Shown piece by piece: positions 29,327 to 37,520 of a stretch of DNA of 64,000 bases; the stretch's first letter is position 1; every line of letters begins with the position of its first letter. The translations under genes and the position numbers were made by a program. This stretch comes from Agathobacter rectalis ATCC 33656. Its GTDB lineage: Bacteria; Bacillota; Clostridia; Lachnospirales; Lachnospiraceae. The notes below the pieces were generated by a model. It ran no database searches, was not told the DNA's origin, and worked only from the letters and a program-made list of their open reading frames with translations. The DNA is taken from NCBI RefSeq assembly GCF_000020605.1, contig NC_012781.1:1551501-1615500 (forward strand), read 5' to 3'.

Positions 29327-29674
29327 ATGCAGACAATCGATTTAGTTAAAAAGATAGTGGAAGCACTTGAAGACAAAAAGGCAGAGGATATCACAGTCCT
29401 CGACATAGGAGAGGTTTCTTCTATAGCAGACTACTTTATCATTGCAAACGGAAATAATGCAAATCAGCTCACAGCCATGGAGGATGCCGTGGATGAGGCT
29501 ATGTATACAAACGGAGTGCATCAGAAGCAGGTAGAGGGAACAGGCAACTCTACATGGATTCTTATGGACTATCAGGATATTATCGTGCATCTGTTCTCTA
29601 AAGAAGACAGGCAGTTCTATGATCTCGACAGAATATGGAGAGATGGAAAAGTGGTGGATGTACATTCACTGTAG
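29327..29674 (+). CDS. rsfS: Ribosome silencing factor RsfS
   Basis: 115 aa. Binds L14 and blocks subunit joining under starvation. Motifs LDIGEVSSIADYFIIANGNNANQLTA, EGTGNSTWILMDYQDIIVHLFSKEDRQFYDLDRIW, characteristic of the DUF143 family. Last gene of its operon, followed by a long terminator. Confidence 0.96.
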   Translation: MQTIDLVKKIVEALEDKKAEDITVLDIGEVSSIADYFIIANGNNANQLTAMEDAVDEAMYTNGVHQKQVEGTGNSTWILMDYQDIIVHLFSKEDRQFYDLDRIWRDGKVVDVHSL

Positions 29675-29720
29675 TATTTATTCTATGATTAAGGAATTAT
29701 AAATCGAAACCGGTAATTTA

Positions 29721-29776
29721 AAATATCGCACCCATATGCCGAGCTGTTTAGCTTAGCATATGGGTGCGATATTTTT
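29721..29776. terminator. Strong bidirectional terminator between rsfS and lexA
   Basis: Perfect 19-bp stem from AAATATCGCACCC at 29721 to GGGTGCGATATTT ending 29774, then T residues; A residues flank the other side, so it can serve rsfS (+) and lexA (-). Confidence 0.93.
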
Positions 29777-29786
29777 GCAATTAATA

Positions 29787-30401
29787 TTAGAAGAAACGAA
29801 ATACTCCAAACACTTTGCCGAGTATTTCACAGTCCGGAACTATGATTGGATCCATTGTGTCGTTCTCCGGCTGAAGACGTATGTGACCATTCTCTTTGTA
29901 GAAAGTCTTTACAGTGGCAGAATCATCTATAAGTGCTACAACCATATCTCCGTTTGAAGCATCACTCTGCTGCTCGACGAGGATATTATCACCGTCGAAG
30001 ATACCGGCATTAATCATGCTCTCGCCCTTGACTTTAAGCATAAATGACTGCTTATTTGGCATATATTCAGCAGGAACAGGAAAATAGGTTTCGATATTTT
30101 CCACTGCGAGTATCGGCTCACCTGCAGCTACACGACCGACCAAAGGAACATTAACCATCTCGCGGCGCTGTAAACCAAAGCTGTCATCTATAATTTCTAT
30201 AGCCCTGTTTTTGGCAGGATCTCTTCTTATGTAGCCCTTTCGCTCCAGTGTCTCGAGATGAGCATGGACGCTGGATGTGGACTTTAAATGTACACCTTCG
30301 CAGATATCACGCACTGATGGCGGATAGCCCCTGTTTAAAATCTCACTCTTGATAAACTCCAGTATCTCTTTCTGCTTGTCTGAAATCTTTTCTAATGCCA
30401 T
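29787..30401 (-). CDS. lexA: LexA SOS repressor
   Basis: 204 aa. Start at the CAT of 30399-30401 (GGAGGATTTACCT upstream on the - strand), giving [19 protein letters not shown]-terminal winged helix ([31 protein letters not shown]), Ala-Gly autocleavage site in [11 protein letters not shown] near residue 90, catalytic Ser in KGESMINAG and Lys in [13 protein letters not shown]. Divergent from a yneA-like gene with LexA boxes between them. A GC-rich hairpin (about 30442-30470, GGGGTGC/GC-CCC) lies in its 5' leader. Confidence 0.96.
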   Translation of the reverse strand: MALEKISDKQKEILEFIKSEILNRGYPPSVRDICEGVHLKSTSSVHAHLETLERKGYIRRDPAKNRAIEIIDDSFGLQRREMVNVPLVGRVAAGEPILAVENIETYFPVPAEYMPNKQSFMLKVKGESMINAGIFDGDNILVEQQSDASNGDMVVALIDDSATVKTFYKENGHIRLQPENDTMDPIIVPDCEILGKVFGVFRFF

Positions 30402-30505
30402 AGGTAAATCCTCCATGTGAATATTAAAATAATATAATGATATGGGGCAAAAGGAATTTTGCACCCCATGAATGATTGTAAAAATAAAAATTATATCTTA
30501 GAAAA

Positions 30506-30534
30506 AGTATATCATAAAACCAAAGCAAACGCAA
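30506..30534 (-). promoter_or_regulatory. Probable lexA promoter
   Basis: On the - strand, TTGCGT (complement of 30529-30534), 17-bp spacer and TATACT (complement of 30506-30511). LexA box 1 at 30545 lies about 10 bp upstream of this -35, fitting autoregulation. Confidence 0.55.
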
Positions 30535-30544
30535 ACATATATTC

Positions 30545-30625
30545 CGAAATTTTGTTCGTTTTTCTATTGACAAACGATTGTTCGAGATGTATTATGTAAC
30601 CACAATAACAACAAACACATGTTCG
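30545..30625 (+). promoter_or_regulatory. SOS control region: three LexA boxes and yneA promoter
   Basis: Three 14-bp sites share C(G/A)AA(A/C)-N4-GTTCG: CGAAATTTTGTTCG (30545-30558), CAAACGATTGTTCG (30571-30584) and CAAACACATGTTCG (30612-30625). The middle one lies between TTGACA (30567-30572) and TATTAT (30590-30595), a 17-bp-spaced promoter for the + strand yneA-like gene. They match the Gram-positive LexA consensus CGAAC-N4-GTTCG. Confidence 0.85.
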
Positions 30626-30645
30626 GAAATACAAGAGGTGGTTTT

Positions 30646-30969
30646 ATGAGAGGAAATACTTTATCAGGTAGAAGAAAAATGTTTGGATGGACTGCTGTTG
30701 CATTTATAGCAGCTGTCATTATATTGTGTGGCACTATTCATATTTTTGCCAGTTCCGGTGACAGCAGGCCTTATAACAAATATTATACCAGCGTCAGGGT
30801 TGAGGAGGGCGACACTGTCTGGAGCATTGCCGACAGATATATTGCTGACAGTCAGGTGAGCAAAAGAGATTATGTAGATGAAATTTGCAGGCTCAATAGT
30901 CTTACAGATGGCAATGTCCGCAGTGGCGATTATATAGTTGTTTCATATTATTCTCAGGATATAAAGTAA
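30646..30969 (+). CDS. yneA: YneA-like SOS cell division inhibitor (LysM protein)
   Basis: 107 aa from ATG 30646 (AAGAGGTGG upstream). One N-terminal membrane helix (residues about 18-40, TAVAFIAAVIILCGTIHIF) then an extracytoplasmic LysM domain (VRVEEGDTVWSIADRYI ... VRSGDYIVVSYYS). Size, topology and location divergent from lexA match B. subtilis YneA, which delays septation during the SOS response. Identity overall is not measurable here, so the name rests on architecture and context. Confidence 0.85.
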   Translation: MRGNTLSGRRKMFGWTAVAFIAAVIILCGTIHIFASSGDSRPYNKYYTSVRVEEGDTVWSIADRYIADSQVSKRDYVDEICRLNSLTDGNVRSGDYIVVSYYSQDIK

Positions 30970-31079
30970 CGTTTTCTTGCTAAAATTTCCTGTTTCTTAT
31001 ATAATATAGGTTAATTGCAGCGGATTTGGGTTATAGTATCTATAGCTTATCCGTTTTTGAAACAGGAGATTGGATATTT

Positions 31080-31796
31080 ATGTTAAAACTATTTTTTGTT
31101 ATATTTGCAAATTTTCATAGAGCGCCGTATATTGTTCCCAAAATGAGATACATGGCTGATCATCCGCAGAAATATTCAGAAGCGGAGAGATATGATATGA
31201 TGCGGCACTGTATAGATTTAATGAATAAATCGGGAAAAATTACAACAGAAGCCTATGGTCTTGAGAATCTTCCTGAAACAGGTGGCTATATCATGTATCC
31301 CAACCATCAGGGAAAGTATGATTTACTGGGAATTATTACTACACATGACAAGGTACTGTCGTTTGTTATGGATAAGCAGAAGTCGCATACAATGCTTGTC
31401 AGGGAATTTGTGGATCTGGTTCAGGCAAAGCGTTTAGAGAAAGATAATCCAAGGCAGGGGCTTACTATAATCAATGAGGTAGCTAAGGATGTGAAAAACG
31501 GCAAGAGATATGTCTTGTTTCCGGAGGGTGGCTATAAGTTCAATAATAAGAATAAAGTGCAGGATTTTAAAGCAGGAAGCTTTAAGATTGCATTGAAATC
31601 ACATGTTCCTATTATTCCGATAGCTCTTATAGATTCATATAAGGTGTTCAACAGCTTTCATTTTGGCCCTGTTACAACGCAGGTTCACTATTTAAAGCCT
31701 ATTGAGTATGATGAGTACAAGGACATGAAGACGAAGGATATAGCTGCACTGGTCAAGGAGCGTATAGAGGAGAAAATCAAAGAAATACTTGGTTAG
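31080..31796 (+). CDS. Lysophospholipid acyltransferase (PlsC family)
   Basis: 238 aa from ATG 31080 (AGGAG about 11 nt upstream); a longer in-frame start at 31026 is possible. 1-acylglycerol-3-phosphate acyltransferase fold: acceptor motif NHQGKYD (the NHx4D/HX4D form with His and Asp), and FPEGGYK as the second motif. Likely acylates lysophosphatidate in phospholipid synthesis at the membrane, or is one of several paralogs. No clear operon partner. Confidence 0.85.
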   Translation: MLKLFFVIFANFHRAPYIVPKMRYMADHPQKYSEAERYDMMRHCIDLMNKSGKITTEAYGLENLPETGGYIMYPNHQGKYDLLGIITTHDKVLSFVMDKQKSHTMLVREFVDLVQAKRLEKDNPRQGLTIINEVAKDVKNGKRYVLFPEGGYKFNNKNKVQDFKAGSFKIALKSHVPIIPIALIDSYKVFNSFHFGPVTTQVHYLKPIEYDEYKDMKTKDIAALVKERIEEKIKEILG

Positions 31797-31826
31797 AGTC
31801 AACTTTGATTATTATATAGTATTATT

Positions 31827-32876
31827 ATGAAAGACAAAGCTTATTACGAAGACGTAAATATAAAAAATGAATTAAAGCTCAGAGACATGATACAGAAGCT
31901 TCCGAAGTTCTGTATGGATTTTTTTATCGGAATAGATGCGGATAAGTCCTCAAGAACCAAGATAGCGTATGCATATGATCTACAGACCTTTTTCGAGTAC
32001 ATGAAGAGTGCCAATCCATCGCTTAAGAAATATGATATAAGGGATTACCCTATATCTCTGTTAGATCAGATCAGTCCTTCAGATATTGAGGAATATCTGT
32101 TTTATCTAAAGTATTATGAGAAGGATGGCGTCGTACACACCAATGACGAGAGAGGCATTAAGCGAAAGCTTGCATCACTGCGCACTTTTTATAATTTTTA
32201 TTTCAGGAAAGAGTTTATAGATACCAATCCTGCGAGCAAGGTAACCCTTCCCAAAATACATGAGAAGAATATCATCCGTCTTGATACTGATGAGGTCGCA
32301 CAGCTTCTCGATGAGGTTGAGTCAGGAGACAGTCTGTCCAAGAACCAGCAGCGTTTCCATGAGAAAACAAAGGTTCGTGACCTTGCACTTATGACACTGC
32401 TTCTTGGAACAGGTATCCGTGTATCTGAGTGCGTGGGGCTGGATATGGATGATGTAGATTTCAAAAACAACGGAATCAAGGTGCACCGAAAGGGTGGTGC
32501 TGATGTGATTGTTTATTTTGGTGATGAGGTACGTGATGCACTTCTTTCGTACTGGGAGGAGAGAAGCATAATTACACCTGCCGAGGGGCATGCTAATGCG
32601 CTTTTTCTCTCTTTACAGAGGAAGCGTATATCTGTACGCTCTGTTGAGAATCTGGTAAAAAAGTATTCGAGACTCGTAACAACCGTTAAGAATATTACTC
32701 CTCATAAGCTTCGCAGTACATATGGCACCACACTTTATCAGGAAACAGGTGATATCTATCTTGTGGCGGATGTTCTAGGGCACAAGGATGTAAATACCAC
32801 ACGTAAGCATTATGCAGCCCAGGAGGACAGCAGGCGTCGTGCGGCAGCCAGGGTAGTACATCTGAGGGAGGATTGA
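31827..32876 (+). CDS. Tyrosine recombinase of the XerC/XerD type
   Basis: 349 aa. N-terminal SAM-like core-binding domain (about 20-150), catalytic domain with Arg in GTGIRVSECVGL, Lys in HRKGG, HKLRST (His, Arg), LGHKDV and the nucleophile Tyr in RKHYAA. All catalytic residues are present. It lies beside lexA and a housekeeping methyltransferase, not inside a mobile element, so a chromosome-dimer resolvase role (single Xer as in some Firmicutes) is more likely than a phage integrase. Confidence 0.85.
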   Translation: MKDKAYYEDVNIKNELKLRDMIQKLPKFCMDFFIGIDADKSSRTKIAYAYDLQTFFEYMKSANPSLKKYDIRDYPISLLDQISPSDIEEYLFYLKYYEKDGVVHTNDERGIKRKLASLRTFYNFYFRKEFIDTNPASKVTLPKIHEKNIIRLDTDEVAQLLDEVESGDSLSKNQQRFHEKTKVRDLALMTLLLGTGIRVSECVGLDMDDVDFKNNGIKVHRKGGADVIVYFGDEVRDALLSYWEERSIITPAEGHANALFLSLQRKRISVRSVENLVKKYSRLVTTVKNITPHKLRSTYGTTLYQETGDIYLVADVLGHKDVNTTRKHYAAQEDSRRRAAARVVHLRED

Positions 32877-32880
32877 TTAT

Positions 32881-33789
32881 ATGTCTGATAATATAATCAC
32901 AATTACAGATTTTATGGACCCCAATCTGGATGTGTATGCCAGATTGACGGAGAATCAGCTTTTAAACAGAGCTAATCCAAAAGAGGGGATGTTTATAGCT
33001 GAAAGTCCAAAGGTGATAGAGAGGGCACTTGATGCGGGATGTGAACCGGTTTCTCTTCTGATGGAGACAAAGCATGTAAATGGCGAGGCAAGAGGCATTA
33101 TCGAAAGATGTCAGAATATACCTGTATATACTGCGTCATTTGATTTGCTCACAAAGCTGACTGGCTTTGCTTTGACCAGAGGCACACTCTGTGCTATGTA
33201 CAGGCCGAAGCCAAGGTCCGTCGAAGAGGTGTGCAGGGACGCAAGAAGAGTTGCGGTGCTTGAGGATGTGGTAAATCCAACCAATGTCGGAGCTATATTC
33301 AGGTCAGCGGCAGCACTGCATATGGATGCGGTGCTGCTCACTCCTGCCTGCAGCAATCCTTTGTACAGGCGTGCAATCAGGGTTAGTATGGGAACTGTGT
33401 TTCAGGTGCCATGGGCATATTTTCCCAAGTACAATGTCGGCAGTGACAACACTTTTTCAGATGCTTCATTGCATGATAAGTGTGATAGCAGTGACCAAAA
33501 TTGCAGCGACCGAAATAGCAGTGCTTATAAATACTATATTGATGTGCTTCATAAGCTTGGATTTAAGACTTGTGCTATGGCGCTGACTGATGATTCCGTG
33601 AGTATAGATGACCCTGTGCTTCACTCAGAGGAAAGACTTGCAATAGTGCTCGGCACTGAGGGAGATGGTCTTCATGAGCAGACTATAGACTCCTGTGACT
33701 ACACTGTAAAGATACCAATGTCACATGGCGTCGATTCTCTAAATGTGGCTGCTGCCAGTGCAGTGGCATTTTGGGAGCTGGCTAAATAG
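32881..33789 (+). CDS. TrmH/SpoU family RNA 2'-O-methyltransferase
   Basis: 302 aa. SPOUT knot: VLEDVVNPTNVGAIFRSAAALHMDAVLLTP, LGTEGDGLHEQTI, and IPMSHGVDSLNVAAASAVAFWEL, the three SpoU motifs. N-terminal substrate-binding segment NPKEGMFIAESPKVIERAL. A Ser/Asp/Cys-rich insert of about 35 residues (around 200-235) interrupts the catalytic domain and looks unstructured. RNA target (rRNA or tRNA ribose) unknown. Starts 4 nt after the recombinase. Confidence 0.88.
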   Translation: MSDNIITITDFMDPNLDVYARLTENQLLNRANPKEGMFIAESPKVIERALDAGCEPVSLLMETKHVNGEARGIIERCQNIPVYTASFDLLTKLTGFALTRGTLCAMYRPKPRSVEEVCRDARRVAVLEDVVNPTNVGAIFRSAAALHMDAVLLTPACSNPLYRRAIRVSMGTVFQVPWAYFPKYNVGSDNTFSDASLHDKCDSSDQNCSDRNSSAYKYYIDVLHKLGFKTCAMALTDDSVSIDDPVLHSEERLAIVLGTEGDGLHEQTIDSCDYTVKIPMSHGVDSLNVAAASAVAFWELAK

Positions 33790-34054
33790 GCTGATGAGAG
33801 TGCTTTATATTGTAAATTTTGACATTTTCGTCAGCACTGTTTCTAACTTCAGTTCCTTCGCATACGCATCCGAGTGGTAAATCCGCATAGTTTGTGCTAT
33901 CGCAGAAGGCACTTTGGCGGCTGCAGTCAGTTTTATCATCTGATATGCCGCAGATGCTGGATTTATTGTTATGATACTGTTTAAAGTTTTGCCGGCTGTA
34001 GATATTCTGGTCGGTATTATGTGTATTGGCATTATATATCCCTGTATTATTCAT
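33782..34054 (-). CDS. Small Cys-containing polar protein, unknown
   Basis: 90 aa. Perfect AGGAGG 7 nt before the ATG at 34054 supports translation. No recognised family. N-terminal 30 residues are Asn/Gln/Tyr-rich (MNNTGIYNANTHN); the middle carries six Cys, including DCSRQSAFC and GCVC. No signal peptide or membrane helix. Similar small Asn-rich Cys proteins occur near spore genes, but no function can be claimed. The 3' end overlaps the convergent SpoU gene by 8 nt. A second - strand frame at 33805-34032 has no RBS and is less likely. Confidence 0.6.
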   Translation of the reverse strand: MNNTGIYNANTHNTDQNIYSRQNFKQYHNNKSSICGISDDKTDCSRQSAFCDSTNYADLPLGCVCEGTEVRNSADENVKIYNIKHSHQPI

Positions 34055-34325
34055 GAATAGTCCTCCTGATTGATGCTTGTTTATTTGTGTTTTGTTTATT
34101 TGATGTTTTAATTTGATTTTTATTTGCAGCTATCCTGAATATGCTGAATAGTTACTGTTATTTTTCATCCTGAGTATGAGTTTAGCATGTGCTGTGAGTA
34201 ATTATTTTATGTATCTTATTTTTAATTGCGATTTCGGTTAGAGGCTTTTTTAATTAAAATTGTGGCAATCATAAATATAATTTACACCTTTGTACATAAT
34301 AATGCTGACAGGAGGTGTCTATTAA
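34055..34325. other. Non-coding gap, 271 bp
   Basis: AT-rich. CATAATA at about 34298 could be a sporulation sigma -10 for the following gene, but its -35 is weak. Otherwise nothing is recognised apart from the divergent RBS sequences at its ends. Confidence 0.4.
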
Positions 34326-34784
34326 ATGATTCTAACAGAAAAAGAAACAAACGCTATTGAAGATTTAAAAACACAGGAACAGGCATGCATAGAGAAGTAT
34401 ACCAAATACAGTAATCAGGCAAAGGATCCGGTGCTTAAGGAGCTTTTTGAAGAAATAGCAAGGGATGAGCAAAAGCATTTTGACTCTTTGGATCAGGTGA
34501 TTAAGGGAAAGGTTCCGTCAGTTGACTGCAATGATTCCAAGGGGAAGAATTATAACCCTGCTGCAACATACGATTCGCTTGGCAATTCTGAGGACAAGAA
34601 AGCTGACTGTTATCTGGCTACAGACTGTATAGGAACAGAAAAGCTGGTATCCGGCGAGTACAATTCCGATGTATTTGTATTTGGAAATTCGGATATCAGA
34701 AAGCTATTGGCAGATATACAGATAGAAGAGCAGAATCACGCTGAGATGCTATGGAAGTACAAAACTGCAAATGGTATGGCATAG
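34326..34784 (+). CDS. Ferritin-like/CotF-type spore coat protein
   Basis: 152 aa; AGGAGGTG lies 7 nt upstream. Two helical halves with paired acidic-His motifs, EEIARDEQKHFDSL and IQIEEQNHAEMLWKYK, as in ferritin-like domains of CotF/CotJC-type coat proteins and rubrerythrin relatives. The middle 50 residues are a Lys/Asn/Asp-rich linker with two Cys. The E-x-x-H spacing (EQKH and EQNH) suggests metal binding, but not all ligands of a diiron centre are assured. A coat or oxidative-defence role is inferred. Confidence 0.7.
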   Translation: MILTEKETNAIEDLKTQEQACIEKYTKYSNQAKDPVLKELFEEIARDEQKHFDSLDQVIKGKVPSVDCNDSKGKNYNPAATYDSLGNSEDKKADCYLATDCIGTEKLVSGEYNSDVFVFGNSDIRKLLADIQIEEQNHAEMLWKYKTANGMA

Positions 34785-34820
34785 ATAAAATATAAAACCA
34801 TAGAATTTAGTACAAAGTGT

Positions 34821-34856
34821 AAAACAGGACTGCCTGAATATCGACAGTCCTGTTTT
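34821..34856. terminator. Bidirectional terminator
   Basis: AAAACAGGACTG (34821-34832) pairs with CAGTCCTGTTTT (34845-34856); a 12-bp perfect stem with A and T runs on either side, serving the + strand coat gene and the - strand AIM24 gene. Confidence 0.92.
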
Positions 34857-34862
34857 ATAGGT

Positions 34863-35543
34863 TTAGTTGCCGGTTGGAATAAAAGGTCTGATTGCACCTG
34901 CAAGCTGAGAAACAGGCATACTCTGGAGCCATACACGGCCAGGTCCGGTGACAACGGTGTTGAATAATCCTTCACCGCCGAATACCACATTTTTGATACC
35001 CGGAACAGTCTGAATTTCGAGCTGACAGCTTCCTGTCATAGCGGCTAAGTATCCGGTATCAATCACCAGCTGCTGACCGGGTGCAAGCTCGTATTCCTTT
35101 ATGTGGCCGTCAAATTCTAAAAATGCCAATCCGTTTCCCGACAGACGCTGCATGATAAAGCCCTCACCGCCGAAGAAACCTGATCCTATTCTTTTTTGGA
35201 AAAATACGGACAGCTCAACTCCGGAGGTTGAAGCAAGAAATGCTGATTTCTGGGCAATTATTTCCTGTCCCGGTGCAATCTGGAAGGGTCTGATGCATCC
35301 TGGAAAGCATGATGCAAATGCTATCATTCCCGGACCACCCATAGATGTGTAGCGATTTTGGAACATACTCTCACCTGAAAATGCACGGCCAAACATTTTG
35401 CCGATGCCTCCATTTGATGTAGTCTCCATCTTCATGTTTGGAGTCATCCATGACATGGCACCTTTTTCGGTAATCATAGTCTCGTTTGCCTCAAGGTTGC
35501 AGATCACAACCGGTAATGGCTCTCCCTCAATATTGTAGTTCAT
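34863..35543 (-). CDS. AIM24/TIGR00266 family protein
   Basis: 226 aa. TRAP-like beta-sandwich family of unknown function. Typical pieces: MNYNIEGEPLPVVICNLEANETMITEKGAMSWM, Gly-rich SGFFGGEGFIMQRLSG, PGQQLVIDTGYLAAM, and NVVFGGEGLFNTVVTGPGRVWLQS. The two GGEG repeats indicate an internal duplication. Soluble, no signal. Its promoter lies in the following 350-bp gap (TTGTCA-N18-TAGAAT on the - strand near 35600-35630). Confidence 0.9.
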   Translation of the reverse strand: MNYNIEGEPLPVVICNLEANETMITEKGAMSWMTPNMKMETTSNGGIGKMFGRAFSGESMFQNRYTSMGGPGMIAFASCFPGCIRPFQIAPGQEIIAQKSAFLASTSGVELSVFFQKRIGSGFFGGEGFIMQRLSGNGLAFLEFDGHIKEYELAPGQQLVIDTGYLAAMTGSCQLEIQTVPGIKNVVFGGEGLFNTVVTGPGRVWLQSMPVSQLAGAIRPFIPTGN

Positions 35544-35893
35544 AAATATCCTCCTTTACTCAAAAAAATGGTTTGTAAAAATTTTATATTTATAATTCTA
35601 ACACAGTAATACGTCACTTGACAATATAATTCATAAATGTACACGAAAGCTTATAAATGAATACAAATTGCCTAATAAATGCACTTTAGGGATTGCGGTG
35701 TTCATATGATTTTGACTGAAACTATGTGGACAAAGTCACAGACAGACTTGTTTATTTTATAAATATGGTTTAAAATAATATGCAAATTGTTGGATAAAAA
35801 TGGTAGTAAAACTATATGTCACATAAATTGTAACAAAATAATTATATCCAATTTATAACATGTAAATAACATATTTGAGGAGACAACATAATA
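35544..35893. other. Intergenic gap, 350 bp, divergent promoters only
   Basis: AT-rich spacer between divergent AIM24 and dtd. A - strand promoter TTGTCA-N18-TAGAAT is plausible near 35600-35630. No ORF with a convincing RBS, no hairpin of note, no repeat seen. Confidence 0.5.
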
Positions 35894-36340
35894 ATGAGAT
35901 TTGTAATACAGCGTGTAAACCATGCAAAGTGCACTATAGATGGAAATATAACCGGCAGCATAGAAAAGGGACTGTGCGTTTTGATAGGCATAGCAGAGAC
36001 AGACACTAAAGAGATTGCTGATAAAATGATCAAAAAGCTTATAAACATGAGAATTTTTGCCGATGAGAATGACAAGACAAATCTTTCGATAAATGATGTA
36101 GACGGAAAGCTTTTGCTCATATCGCAGTTTACGCTTTATGCAAATTGTAAGAAAGGCAATCGTCCTTCATTTGTGGAGGCAGGAAGTCCTGATATGGCAA
36201 ACGAGCTTTATGAATACTGCATCAGCGAGTGTGATAAGGCAGTTCCAGGAGTACAAAGAGGGGTGTTTGGAGCCGATATGAAGATAGAGCTTGAGAATGA
36301 CGGGCCATTTACGATTGTACTGGATTCGGACAAGCTGTAA
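35894..36340 (+). CDS. dtd: D-aminoacyl-tRNA deacylase
   Basis: 148 aa. Hydrolyses D-aminoacyl-tRNA, a proofreading step. Signature [38 protein letters not shown] (SQxTL motif), and the cross-subunit GP pair in [11 protein letters not shown]. Full length. GGAG 12 nt upstream. Confidence 0.95.
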   Translation: MRFVIQRVNHAKCTIDGNITGSIEKGLCVLIGIAETDTKEIADKMIKKLINMRIFADENDKTNLSINDVDGKLLLISQFTLYANCKKGNRPSFVEAGSPDMANELYEYCISECDKAVPGVQRGVFGADMKIELENDGPFTIVLDSDKL

Positions 36341-36351
36341 AAGATATAAGT

Positions 36352-36606
36352 ATGAAAGGCATTTTTATGGAACAATCATTTCTGTTCACAGTTTTTTGGA
36401 AAGATGAAATGTACATAGGCGATATCTCTGAAATGATGGATAATCTCGGATGTATCACTGATGGAAATAATATAGTGCCTATCACAGCTGCCATGGGATA
36501 TGCTGTGAAAAACGATAACAGCACAAAGGATATTAATGAGATAATCCGTGAGGCTGATTCTAGGATGTATGAGAAAAAGCGCTCTATGAAGCATCGGAAG
36601 GCTTAG
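36352..36606 (+). pseudogene. C-terminal fragment of a GGDEF diguanylate cyclase
   Basis: The frame encodes 84 aa. Its second half, ITAAMGYAVKND followed by IIREADSRMYEKKRSMK, is the typical end of a GGDEF domain (S-x-G-x-A strand and ADxxMYxAK helix). The GG(D/E)EF active-site loop, substrate-binding residues and all upstream sensor parts are missing, so no catalytic activity is possible. A start with an RBS is not clear. It overlaps the convergent ttcA-like gene by 23 nt. Read as a remnant rather than a functional small protein. Confidence 0.65.
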
Positions 36607-37327
36607 TGCATTTCACCCAATCATCGATATTGCCGTTTTGAATAGCAGAAAACAGCCTCTTCTTGACACCCGGAATTTCCAGATTGAGCTGTCTGACAAG
36701 CTGCTTTACATATTCGCGCCGCGTGTGGCCGTCGTAAGGGCATGGATTCTTGCACACCGGCAGATTGTATTTATTCTTAAAGCCCTTCACATCAGACTCG
36801 CCGACATACATAAGCGGACGGATGATGGCAAGCCCACTGCCGTCCAGCTGTGTAACAGGCGCGAAAGAATAAAATTGTCCCTCATATAGCAGGGAAAGAA
36901 ACATAGTCTCTATAATATCATCCATATGGTGTGCATATGCGATTTTATTGCAGCCGACAGACAGCGCAAAATCATTCAAAGCTCCCTTTCTAAGCTTTGC
37001 ACACCATGAGCAGGGACTAGCCTGATTCTTAGATTTCTCAAGAGATATTCTTCCAATATCAGTTTTCACCACATAAAACTCAACAGAGAGCTCATCACAC
37101 AGCGCCTTCACCGGAGACAAATCAAAATCCTCATATCCCAGGTCAACCGCTATCGCTACAAGCTCAAAGGGCACAGGATAAAAGCTTCTGATGCCGGAAA
37201 GCGCATAGAGTAGCGTAAGAGAATCCTTTCCGCCTGAGACACCTATGGCGATTTTGTCATTTTCAGTTATCATATTGTAGTCGTCAAGGGCCTGACGGAC
37301 CTTGCTGTATAATTTTTGTAATTTCAT
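36584..37327 (-). CDS. TtcA-like tRNA sulfurtransferase (PP-loop ATPase)
   Basis: 247 aa. N-type ATP pyrophosphatase PP-loop VSGGKDSLTLLYAL at about 30-43, the Cys pair in PCSWCAKLRKGAL that binds an Fe-S cluster in TtcA, and NPCPYDGHTRREYVK near the C-terminus. TtcA makes 2-thiocytidine 32 in tRNA. Clostridial TtcA-like proteins form a wider family, so the exact product is inferred. It is divergent from the chemoreceptor. Confidence 0.85.
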   Translation of the reverse strand: MKLQKLYSKVRQALDDYNMITENDKIAIGVSGGKDSLTLLYALSGIRSFYPVPFELVAIAVDLGYEDFDLSPVKALCDELSVEFYVVKTDIGRISLEKSKNQASPCSWCAKLRKGALNDFALSVGCNKIAYAHHMDDIIETMFLSLLYEGQFYSFAPVTQLDGSGLAIIRPLMYVGESDVKGFKNKYNLPVCKNPCPYDGHTRREYVKQLVRQLNLEIPGVKKRLFSAIQNGNIDDWVKCTKPSDAS

Positions 37328-37454
37328 GGTAGGTATTATACTACAAATCTGTGAAAAAACAAAGCTTCGAACAGTTACTATTCAGTGATCGTATGGAAAA
37401 AGGCAAAGGATTCCGTCACGATTCCTATTCGATAATAATTGACGAACATGCCCG

Positions 37455-37483
37455 TTGCCCATCGTTCGATAATGTGTTATACT
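37455..37483 (+). promoter_or_regulatory. Promoter of the chemoreceptor gene
   Basis: TTGCCC (37455-37460), 17-bp spacer, TATACT (37478-37483), about 38 bp before the ATG. Two nearby CGATAA motifs could instead belong to a flagellar-type sigma, but their -35 partners are poor. Confidence 0.5.
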
Positions 37484-37520
37484 TGTGCCATACAATGTAG
37501 ACATAAGGAGAAGCGTTGAA

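Noticed and set aside
31827-32876. Phage or ICE integrase marking a mobile element
   Set aside because: No att repeats, tRNA or phage genes nearby; flanked by housekeeping genes, so a Xer recombinase is more likely.
33805-34032. 75-aa - strand frame overlapping the Cys protein
   Set aside because: No ribosome binding site; the 90-aa frame has AGGAGG at ideal spacing.
37400-37475. Flagellar sigma-type promoter for the mcp gene
   Set aside because: Two CGATAA motifs exist, but neither has a TAAA at the right distance; the TTGCCC-N17-TATACT promoter is better.
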